A stretch of DNA of 64,000 nt from Zygnema cylindricum (Eukaryota; Streptophyta; Zygnematophyceae; Zygnematales; Zygnemataceae): NCBI GenBank assembly GCA_037447655.1, contig JBBHKE010000817.1, forward strand, positions 154,191-218,190, written 5' to 3'. Shown here piece after piece: positions 1 to 10,300 of the stretch (the stretch's first letter is position 1; the number at the start of each line of letters is the position of its first letter). Below the pieces are notes generated by a model. The model was not told the DNA's origin, searched no databases, and saw nothing but the letters and a program-made list of their open reading frames with translations. The position numbers were made by a program, and so were the translations under genes.

Positions 1-693
1 GTGATTTCAAAACCTCCAAAAGTAGAGGATGGTATTTTTTTTTGTTTTAGCTTGGTCTGGTGTCATCCTCTTATAATTGCTTGCCTCGCCGGTTTTTTTC
101 TTTTCTTTTTTTTTTGTTATATGAGCATGTATATGTTACCTTACAATCGAGCATGGAAAACCACGCCAAATATAGTAGTAATATGGTTGTAATATGGGAA
201 CGCAAAATTGTGTTACTTAATTGTCTGGGTGACGTCGGGTTATGTCATTCTCAATACGTCATCGTATCCGTACATCGTAACGAACGTCGAAACATTTCTT
301 TGCTGACGTGTCCGCTTCATGTTACAATACGGTTTTTCCTGCCCAAAGAAAATCGTGTTTCCTTCGGAACGAAAGTACGAAAGCGCGCGACAGCAGTCAT
401 CCAATCAGAAGGAAGAGGCTTTCGACTATTCATATGAGTCGTCCTATTGGCGGGTTTCCCTCGAAAATCACGACTTTCCCGTCGGGGCTCGAGTAGTACG
501 GCGGAGGAGACCGACCAATTATATGTCGGCCTGCCAAGTCCTCGATTGTACTATTAAAGAAATTTAGGTCATTATATGGATTCGACGGGAAGCTCATGCA
601 ATCATATTTTTTTGAGATTTTGTAATTAAGTAGAGAATGAAAAAAACATTAGGAGAAGTCCCTACAAGAAAAGTATTCAGGATTTTTTTGTCA
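1..693. other. Non-coding flank upstream of CHRD-0
   Basis: No credible gene is seen. The stretch has T-rich runs (around 40-55 and 95-118), and several short overlapping frames that show no recognisable protein character. It presumably holds the promoter and 5' UTR of the CHRD gene that starts at 694, but no TATA box or other element could be assigned with confidence. Confidence 0.5.
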
Positions 694-2151
694 ATGGGTC
701 GCTTGCACTTGTTTTCCTCTTTTTATTTTATTTTTTTAATATGCAATTTGGTTTCAGTATGCGGTCAAACTCAGCAATGGATCTATGTTGTAAGACTATA
801 TGGTGCGAATGAAGTTATGTATCCCGGAGATCCCTCCGGCAATGGAACAGCAGTATTGGATTTTAACGGAGCGACAAGTTCGGTCTCATTTGATATTAGG
901 TGCAAATTTATGGCATAAAAGATGTATTTTGCAAAAATGTTCAAAGTGTAGTACATTGATGCTAAGAAAATTAATTAAAATAAAGCAAATTGTTATAGTT
1001 AGGGACAACATTAAGGCAGTATGAGTTGATAAATCACATATACGTATAATTCTCAAGAAAAACGGGCTAGTAAAATACTCTTCTAATCCTCTTTTCTGAC
1101 AACTCTTATAAAAGAAACTTTATTCTTATTTCTTCTCATCCTATGTCCATGTCGATGTAGACGCTAAAAATTCAAATTTGTTTGGAAACTCAAAATTGGG
1201 TACAAACAATACCAAGTCTCTACTTTGAACGAACCAAAGTTCCTATTGCCTACTTACAAATCCATTTCCAAAATCAAACCCGCACGTTCCATCATACCCT
1301 TTCGCCAACACTAAAAAACGTTTTAACGTTCTTTTCCACAGTGTCGCCGGCATTGATCAGCCGCAAGGAGTCGACATCAATTTTGGTTCATCCACATCCC
1401 AAGGCGGAAATGGAACCGTTGGATCGAGCGGTACCGTGATCTCCCTCGTGACGACGTTCACAGATTTCACAAGTACGGGCGTTGGATCGTACACTATTTC
1501 TGGTGAAGTTACAATTTCCGGCGACCTAATCACTAGCATTGTCGGGAATGCACAAAATTACTACGTGCAAGTTTACACTATATTGTATCCAACAGGTGAG
1601 CTATTTTACGGGGTTTTATTGACAAATTACATTGTTTTTAAGCCCTCTTGCATGCAGATGATTTTGTTTTGTCGTTTTTTGGAAAGTGAAAAGAAGTGTT
1701 GGGAAACATCCCAAAGATATTAAGGTTTTGGACAATGTTTTTCTAGTTTTGGTTTATTTATGATGTTTTTGGATACCATAAATCATGAATTGCATAGTAC
1801 TTTATGTATCCTGATATATAGAAATTGTTGGAAAAATAAAAATGATAAGTAAATAAACAATATGATTCCTCGCTTTTTGCATTTCCTTCATCTCTCTCTC
1901 AATGAATCTGTTAACTTGCAAATCTTCAGTTTTTCGTTATCCTTCTGCTTTTCGAAAGTATTATCATTTTTATCGCTGTTTTTTTCTTTTCTCCCTTTTT
2001 TTTTTTGAAAGGCGCCATTCGAGGTCAATTGCTTTATTTCACTGGAAGTGTCTCGTTGACCGAATCGGACTCAAATATGAATGCTTGGAATGAAGTTCCG
2101 AATGGAAACGGGATTGGAAATGGATTTTTTGGATTCCCTGGACTTCCTTGA
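694..2151 (+). CDS. Secreted CHRD-domain protein, copy 0 (3 exons)
   Basis: Exons are 694-899, 1342-1595 and 2012-2151, with GT-AG introns and a total of 199 aa. An upstream in-frame ATG at 637 would add 19 residues. I prefer 694 because it gives a hydrophobic signal peptide of 25 residues ending in VCGQ, the same length as in the two paralogues. The mature part is a CHRD domain: the start YVVRLYGANEV, the middle GVDINFGSS, and the end YYVQVYT followed by GAIRGQL, which is split by intron 2 after the first G base. The domain is named after chordin and also occurs in plants and bacteria; its role in plants is not known. The C-terminus differs from the paralogues and ends in a Gly/Asn-rich tail (GNGIGNGFFGFPGLP). 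Two NGT/NIT-type sequons are possible glycosylation sites across the family. This copy lies outside the duplicated units, so it is an older paralogue. Secretion is inferred from the signal peptide. Confidence 0.85.
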
Positions 2152-2973
2152 ACGTTTAAAAACAAAACAAGTTTAAAAAATTAAAATTGAAACAAATTTT
2201 GGTTCTAGTTCGAGTTGGATCAATTTGCTCGAATCGGCAATTGACAGGTGGACAAGAGCGAAGTGGAAATTTGGAGATGGTTTTACTGGATTATGTTATG
2301 ATTATATGAAATAGTATGTTAAGATTTGAAAGAATGTAGTAGTAATTATCTGAAATATAGGTAGAGTTACATGTAAAATTATGTTTAGGTTTACGTAGAA
2401 ATAGTCATGTTAGGATTATATGGACAATAGGTATGACCTTCCATTTTTATGTTAAAGCTAGAATGATGTATAGCTTTTTATCGTCTTAAGATCAAATTGT
2501 GAAGAACTTCCATCATATATGGATGAGACAAAATCAATGTATATATTGTTAATGTAAGATTTTTACATTCTGGAATATTGAACTTTATTCTTAAGTTTTT
2601 CAAGTGTGTTTGATGAATGGATTTTGCATAAAGCTCAAAGCATGAAAACTGCGTGAATTTTTTTTAGCGCTAATAACAGTGATGGGTATTTTAGTGGTGC
2701 AAATTGTGATAAAAATAAGGAGGATACCTATATTTTTAATTTCACTAAGGGGTGTAAAATGAAAATGTTTTTGCCCACCAGCACCAAATTTTAAGAATTG
2801 TGTGTCGCTGAAGCATATTAACAATTGGGTATAACAAAGAGCTTTTAGAAACACACAACAATTTGGAAGAACATTCGTTAGCCATAGCCAATGCAGAAAA
2901 AACTTGTTATTATTGCCAATGTCGTTTCAATATGCTCAAGCGCAATCCAAAACTATAACGCCGATGCGCGACA
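2152..2973. other. Intergenic, no gene seen
   Basis: AT-rich sequence downstream of CHRD-0. It contains loosely repeated short words such as atgttaggattatatg between about 2290 and 2430, but no coding signal or clear repeat boundary. Confidence 0.5.
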
Positions 2974-3186
2974 CACCGTGAATCGCTATTGGTGCTAATG
3001 TTTTTTTCGTCTCTTAAAACACATTCTCTGTACATATGTCTAATTGTGTATCTCACGGCTGCGGTTGAAAGGTAAGGTTCTCAGCTTCCGATTGGCGGTC
3101 TCAAATTGAAAATTGGACAAGAGTGTACAAATAAAAGATGTTTTAAGTGGCGAAAAAAATATTTACACAAATAGCGATTCACAGTG
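2974..3186. mobile_element. MITE, CACCGTGAATCGCTATT family (213 bp)
   Basis: The left end CACCGTGAATCGCTATT and the inverted right end AATAGCGATTCACAGTG form terminal inverted repeats. Just inside them lies a second matching pair (around GCTAATGTTTTTTTCG and its complement). TA follows the right end. The interior matches the element at 14072-14285, for example the shared CCGATTGGCGGTCTCAAA. There is no coding capacity, so it is a non-autonomous element; the TA preference suggests Tc1/mariner-type mobilisation. Confidence 0.7.
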
Positions 3187-3464
3187 TACAGTACTCTGTA
3201 CTGTAGTTGCCAATAAAGACATAAACGCTAACCGTCCCCCATTGGTTTCAACAGTCTGATGACGTTCGTTAATATATGATGACATCAACATTGTATTGTT
3301 TTCACTCCGAACATTGTCTGACCAAACCATAAATTTCCAATTCACATAATACGGACGAAACAAACGCGCGAATACTACGTACGATTCGCATTTAACGATG
3401 TCAAAAATTTTGTAAACTGCGTGCCCTACTCTGCACCCGTACATTTTTTGTACATTTACGTACA

Positions 3465-4860
3465 ATGTCCGTACTTTCAAAGGTTATTCCGGTGGCTTGG
3501 GTTGCCCTAACGGCTTATTTGGGTAGTTGGGCTTTAGTAGCGCCCGCCATCACTTCTCGTTTTATAGCAAATGATGTTCCCATTCTAGCCCAAGTAGTCC
3601 CTAAAGTAAAGGACAATCTTTTTCCTTTTCATCAGGCTCTTCTCTCCACTCGTGCACTCCTTACGCATGATGCCCGAAACCAAGCGCCACCTTTTCCGTC
3701 TCTTATTGGTGACAATAACTACCATGTGCAACAACGCATATCAGAGCAGTTGGCAGTCGCTCAATTCCATGATTTATTAAATGCGCTACCTTCAGCTCAT
3801 TCGCGTGCTCGTTTACGTCCGTATTCTCGACCGGAGGCTGGTGCGTGGTTACACGCAACACCCGTTTTTTTTACACTTTGTATGACGTCTGACCAGTTCA
3901 CCTCTACTATCCGCCTTCATTTGGGTTTGCTTCACCCTCCGTTTCTTGTGCGCCCCAACTGTGTTTGCAACCAACCTATCGACTCTGACGGCATCCATTT
4001 ACTTCGTTGCTCGGGGGGAGAGTGAACGTACCGTGGCGCATGATTTGGATCGTGGTGCGATTCTTGCGATTGGTGTCGAAGCAAGCTACACTTTGAAGCG
4101 GGAGGTTTCTCATATCTTACCTCCTTGTTCCCAATCTAGTGGTATCCGAAGTCCTCGGGTTGACTTGGCTTTCCTCCACAGGGCTGGGCGCACCTTGGCT
4201 GACGTCGTCATCATTGATCCGACTGGGACCCACATTTCTTCTCGCGCGGATGTGCATACGGGCGTGGTGGCTCGGGGCGTAGCGACATATGAGGAAAGGG
4301 ATTACGCTCACCGAGACCCGGCGGACCAGTTTGTCCCAGTTGCAAAGAGATTTTTAGTTCTTTGGACAAGTCTTTCGAAAATTTTCTTCGCATTGGTGCT
4401 ATGAGAGCTTTTGAATCCAGGGGTCCAAGGAGTCCTCCCCCAAGCCTCCTTATTGCTTTTTACTGTCAGCGTCTATGAGTTGCCCTTCAACGAGCGCAAG
4501 CTGCGGCCCTTCTCCGTCGAATCATGGTGGCGGAAGATAGGCGGGGCCTTCCACATCTTCCTCCACGGGATCCAGTCCACATCCACGATATTTGTGGGTG
4601 TGGAATTTATTTTGTTTGGGTTGTGGGGCATCATATAGTGTGGGTTTTTATTTTTTGTCCAGTCATCTTTGGTTTTTTGTTTAGTCTAGCCAGTTAGCCT
4701 AGTTGCTTTTGTTTTCCTCATTTGTTTCTTTTGTTTTGTTTTAGTAACTATTGGCTCTTGTAGTCTTTAAATGTTCTATTTCTTTTTTTTACCCCCTTTG
4801 TACTCTGATGGTTTTTCGATCGCACTTTCTGTAATAAAGTTTTCTCTTCTTATCCAAGGG
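3465..4860 (+). pseudogene. Decayed non-LTR retrotransposon: RT C-terminus plus restriction-like endonuclease
   Basis: The first frame (3465-4025) contains SRPEAGAWLHATP, a Cys/His zinc-binding motif (CVCNQ...DGIHLLRC) and then runs into a G-rich run at 4012-4018. Beyond it the protein continues in another frame with ERTVAHDLDRG, SPRVDLAFL and GRTLADVVIIDPT, then AHRDPADQFVPVA, the pattern of the C-terminal restriction-like endonuclease of some LINE-type elements. A second shift near 4340 is needed to continue into RAFESRGPRSPPPSLL. That tail also occurs at 59497-59790 on the minus strand, which supports the reading. The element is 5'-truncated, with no polymerase core seen, and carries at least two frame breaks, so it is dead. 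A degenerate copy of the tail motif GATGGTTTACCATC (4806-4820) and AATAAAG follow. Confidence 0.72.
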
Positions 4861-5577
4861 GACTTTTAAGGTTTTAGTGTACATTTTCGTACATTGCGTA
4901 TATTATGTATTTCTAGTATAACTACCTCACACTTTTCATACATATATGTCTAGTGTTCGTATTTTTCCTACTCTTTAAGGTTATCTATTTTAAGGTTTGT
5001 TGGGTACATGTTCGTACATTACCGTATATTTTAGTACAGCTGTGATATATTTTTTGTATATTTAAGTGCAATCTTCCTGCATTTTCGTACTTTTTAGGGT
5101 TATTAAAGGGGGGATTTTTGGGTTTCAAGGGTATTTGTTGTACGTTCCTTCAATGTCAAATATTTGTCATACCATTAGTCTTTTTAAGGTACACTTTCCG
5201 TATAGTATCGTACATTTCTGTTATTTTACCGTATTTTAAATATTTTTTTAAGATTTTCTAAAATAAAGCTTTCTGTATATTTCTGTACATATTCGTACAG
5301 AAAAATCTACACGAATTTTACGAAAAGTATGAAATCGACGAAAATTACGTAATTTTCGTAGAAAAGTCCAAATCCGTACGAATTGACATCTATGGACCAA
5401 ACTTTCGGAGCGTGACAACGTCTATGTGAACATCCCTCCACACATGTACAAAAATCGCAAAAATATGCTCTTTACGTCCACAATGTACAGTAGTCAAAGA
5501 CCGAGGCCTACGCGCTCCCCTTTTTTTTTTGGAGGATGTAGCATTGTTTAGGAAAAAGCCAGAATTCACATTTATAA
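4861..5577. other. GTAC-rich non-coding region
   Basis: No gene is seen. The stretch is unusually rich in the palindrome GTAC, mostly in words such as tacattttcgtac, spaced irregularly. It looks like decayed repeat DNA between the LINE remnant and the inverted-repeat element that begins at 5578. Confidence 0.45.
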
Positions 5578-6253
5578 GGGTGCGTCTCCATGTACTTGTA
5601 GCTTAGCGAAAAAACTTTGTTTTTTAGCGCAGATCCGGCGGACCCGGATTTCAGGTGTCCCTATTTGTAACAACGAAATAGTTACTTAAGGGTGTGACGA
5701 TTGTATACGCTGACAATGTCCGTGATGGCTGTCAACGTCTACAATTTGTGATGACGTACGTTATTTTTTCTAACTGCTTCTGACGTCGCATGAGTTTTTG
5801 TGACATTGAAGACGTACTGCCTTCGAGCATGTGTCGTTTCACGGTTGAAGAAGATGTTCTTTGCCTTTGCGTCGCCTATCCGCTCGACGTTAAATGGCAT
5901 CGGAATCTTGAGACCCCTGGCGAAATAAAATCCGTACTAGGCGCAAACGGAGAAAACCAAACAAATTGAGTACTTTGCCTCGTCGTACCTAAACACAAAC
6001 GGACAAAAAATACTAATATTGTACCTTTCGCCGTCGCTTAAATTCGTTTGAAATTTGTGTAAAAAAAATTACACGTGGGAATACATGTTCCTATTTGTAT
6101 TTCAAATACACTTTGTTTTAAAACACATCTTCCTTGTGTTTTAAAGAAAAGTTTGAAGATGGCGTTTTTTGGCGTGGCCGTGGGTCGAAGAATACAAGAC
6201 GACAACATGCAGTACATCGTAAATTCGATGATGACGCAAAATGTACTTCCCAT

Positions 6254-7300
6254 TGTAGAAATTAATGGTTTTAAGTATTTTCTAGGTCTAAATAGAAACA
6301 AAGAAGCCGAGGCAGTCTACCTCTAACTTCTCTCTCCAACTCTCAAACTTGTCGCAGTCACTGAGAAATTGGAGAGGAAGCTAGAGCCATGGCTACCTAA
6401 GCTATCCTCAGGTTTACGGGAAATTTATATTAGTCTACGGATTAATTACTAAAAGGTATATGCCGGCGGCAGGATTTGATCCTGGTACCTGCCGGCCGAC
6501 AGCTAGGAGATAGCCGGTAGCCTTAGCCGTTAAGTCTAGAGGTACTGATACGTAGTATATAGTACGATAATTATTTATACAGGTACACGTAGGATAATTC
6601 ATTAAACTATAACTATTTACGGGACACATAGATATGGAATTGTAAAAGTACGAATTGCGGTACGGATATGAAATCAATACCGCGCATTGATTTCGGAAGC
6701 GAAACAAATACCGCGCATGTATTTATTACGGCTACGATCAAAAACGAGTTTAATCGGACGGCCAGAAATTGCGCCGAGATCGCGGAAGGAGAATTCGGCG
6801 GTTTGTGGGCAGCGCCACATCGGATGACACGTGGCGATGTAACATTGGAGCGCGGCATCTCCGAGGATTTAAGGAGCGAATCTGGATACTCCACGTGTGG
6901 ACATTTAGGCCATATCGTACAATTTCCGTACATAAAGTACACCGGCAGTTGTACTTTTACGTACGGAACTGAAATCTGATTGGTTCCGTACATCAGTAGA
7001 TAGAGTCTGTGAGAGAGATAGGACTTAGAAAAATTAGAAGATAGGACCCTCTCTCCCAGAGAGCTTCTGTACAAAAGGTCAACTTTGACCCTCCATAACT
7101 TACTGCTCAGGGGAGCAAATTCAGAGATTCTTTTTGCTATCGACTCAGGGGAGTCTTGTCTTCACAGGGGTGAAGTTGGTCAGCGTTTTTGTCTGCCAGG
7201 GTGGCAGTTATTTTTGCTTAAACACAAAGGGGTCAGGATTATCCTAGAGGCTTCTTGGAAGCTGTCCACTCTGAGGACTTATGGAGGTCTCAGAGTTACA
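6254..7300 (+). repeat. 5' LTR of the copia element
   Basis: It begins TGTAGAAATT and ends AGAGTTACA, and matches 11653-12699 at a constant offset of 5399 with two visible substitutions. It should contain promoter and R regions. G-box-like ACGTG cores occur near 6830 (ACACGTGGC) and 6890 (CCACGTGT), which could give stress- or hormone-linked transcription; this is an inference. The antisense strand holds a tRNA-like segment at about 6458-6545. Confidence 0.95.
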
Positions 7301-10300
7301 GGTTATGGGCCCACCCTCTAGGGTACCAATCTTTAATGGAACTGGCTTCATATACTGGGAAAGTATGATGATAGGAGCTCTATGCGAAAAAAGGTTTTGG
7401 GGGATAGTGAGTGGACGATTGGGGCGTCCATCAAGTCTTGGAATTCCTCCAGGGTTTGGAGGAACCAGATTCACCAGGAAAGAGGATCCACCTTCAACGG
7501 AGGAAACAAAAGAAGGAGAGGTGGTGGACAAAGGAAAGGAGAAGGAGACGACCACACCAATAGCAACTGGTTCGACGTTCATGTCACCTATTCCGAGGAA
7601 CGAGGAGAATGATACTGAAACCTGGGACTTCAACAATATGGCGGCAAAGCACTTCATCCTACGCCATCTCACTCAAGGACTTGCATGTCCTCATTTGCAG
7701 GTAGAAAGGGCATCCGATCTTTGGATGGCTCTCATAGAGATGTACCGAAGTGGTACGATTCAGCAACAACAGTTGGCTGATCAGAAAGTTAAGGAGTATG
7801 TATATAAAGGGGGAAATATGTTGGATTTTTGCAATGAGCTTGCTACACTCTTCATGGAGCTACACAGTGCGGGAAAAGATTTTAGTGAAAAAGAAAAGGT
7901 TAACTGTTTACTGATGAAGTTACCTGATGAGTTCGTGAACATAGTTTACCGTGTGCAGGACTTGCCTGACTCAAGGTGGATATGGAACTCAGTGGTAGGG
8001 ATGATTCTAGTTCAAGAGAATACAATCGAGATCCGAAGGGGAGGAAAGAGTGGCCAAGCCTTGGCAACAGCCACTGATTGGAGGAACAGGGATTCCCGAA
8101 AACCGGTCGGAAACTATGGGGGTAGGGAGCAGAAAAAACAGGCCGACGAATTCGAACCAAGGGCTCCCAAAGGTTTATGTCATTTTTGTAAGAAACCGGG
8201 GCACTATATGGCAGAGTGCACTAAGCTAACCGAGCTTCGGTTAAAGGAGGGGCAGACCGGTGGTACCCCGAGAGGAAAGAAAAAGGCCCTTGTCACACAG
8301 GTACTTGAGGCGGAATCCGAGGACGAGGACGATGAGCTCCTTTTGGATGAGGAGTTGGAGGCGAAAAATGAGGTCGAAATTCCACGAAGGCAGAAATGTG
8401 CTTACGGTGGATTGAAAGGTGAAGCAGGCTGGATCATAGATTCAGGTGCCTCCATGCACATGTGTAAGGATAGGCACCTGTTCACTAAGATAAGAAAGAT
8501 TCCCACCGTAGAGATAGAGTACGGGGATGGGAGGATAGTCACCACTACTCTTGTAGGATCGGTAGATCTGAAAGTGTTAGTAGAAGGAAAGGCATCCATA
8601 TTAACATTCTCCGATGTATTGTTTATTCCGGAGCTGAACAAAAATCTTATCTCCACATCAGTATTGGATGATAAGGGTTTTTTTACTAGCACTAGGGAAG
8701 GAGTCTTTACTGCTAGTTTTGAGGATGATGTATATTTCATTGCTGAGAAAGGTAGCCATGGGATGTTTAGGCTGATCTTAAGTAATGAAAAGAAAAAACT
8801 TTATTACGCTGGTGTTCATGATATTATGATGTGGCATAAGAGGCTTGGGCATGTGAATCTAGATAAGTTAAGAGAGATGAAAAAGATGGGAGTGGTGGAA
8901 GGGATTCAGTTCAGTGAGAGTGATGATATAAGTGATTGTAGTGGATGTGCTCAAGGTAAAGCACACAGATTACCCTTTCCTAAATCAGCCACCTATAAGG
9001 GAGAAAAAATTCTAGATCTAGTACACACAGATATTTGGGGACCGGCTAAAGTGCCCTCACCAGGGGGGAAGAGATTTATGATGACTATAACTGATGATTG
9101 GTCTCGGTATTCCCGGGTATATTTTTTGAAAAACAAGTCTGAAGCTGAGGATTGCTTCAGACAATATAAAGCATGGAGCGAAAAACTCCATGAAACTCCA
9201 ATCAAGAGAGTAAGGAGTGACAATGGTGGAGAGTATACTTCTAACCAGTTTGAGGATTTTCTGAGGGAAGATGGGGTTCAACACCAAAAGACAGTTCCAG
9301 AAAATCCGGAACAGAATGGGGTAGCTGAAAGGTTAAATAGAACACTAAGTGATAGTGCTAGAAGTATGTTGTCAGATAAAAAGATAGGAAAAAGGTTTTG
9401 GGCAGAAGCAATGAACTGTGCTAATTACCTCAAGAATAGAGTTCTTACTTCAGCTATAAAAGATCAAACACCTTATGAGAGATGGACAGGCCGGAAACCA
9501 GACATATCTCACTTAAAGGTTTTCGGCAGTCAAGTATTCAGTCTAGATACTAATCGATCCAATTGGAAGCTAGATCCTAAAGGAAAACCGGGATACTTAT
9601 TAGGATATGATGAAGATGTTAAAGGATATAGAGTTTATGATTTAAAAAGGGAAGATATAATCTTAGTAAAGCATCTAGTAGTTATGGATGAAGGAAAGTC
9701 TGTGGATCCCTTCAAATATACAAAGTCAGTAAAAATCAGATTTGAGTCAGAAAATTCCGATGACTTTGAGCTTCCTAACTATCCAGGTTTTAGAGAAGAT
9801 GACATTCTTGCAGGAACAAATCAGACCGAAAAGGACTCGGCTGTGGAAAAACCAGTGACAACTCTCCTCGAAGCGGAAGACGTGGTGGAAATTGATTCGG
9901 AATCAAGGGATAGGGGAGAAGCCGAGTTTGTTCGAAAGAATCCACGAGAACCATCTATTCCGGCCTCAGATTTTGAGGGGGGGAGGAGAAGTAGCAAAAG
10001 ACTGCAAGAAAAACAGGTTATTAACAAGGTAACTAAACTATCTCATCAAGATGAACCTCAAACTTATGGAGAGGCGATGACTTGTCCAGAAAGAAACCGA
10101 TGGAAGACAGCCATCAATGAGGAGATGGCTTCAATCATGGCAGCCGATACTTGGGAGCTGGTGGACTGTCCACCTAACCGAAAACCAATCGGTTGTAAGT
10201 GGGTTTTCAAACTAAAACTGAACCCAGATAACACAATCGAGCGCTACAAGGCTAGATTAGTGGCAAAGGGATTTACACAAAAGGAAGGAATTGACTACGA

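Noticed and set aside
3163-3480. 105-codon minus-strand frame
   Set aside because: It starts in unique sequence and ends in a MITE terminus; no similarity or splice context.
6455-6548. A functional tRNA gene
   Set aside because: Only tRNA-like arms are visible; the acceptor stem does not pair well, so it is reported as a finding and not as a gene.
6613-7074. 153-codon minus-strand frame, repeated at 12012-12473
   Set aside because: It lies wholly in the LTR and is repeated only because the LTRs are nearly identical; no protein motif.
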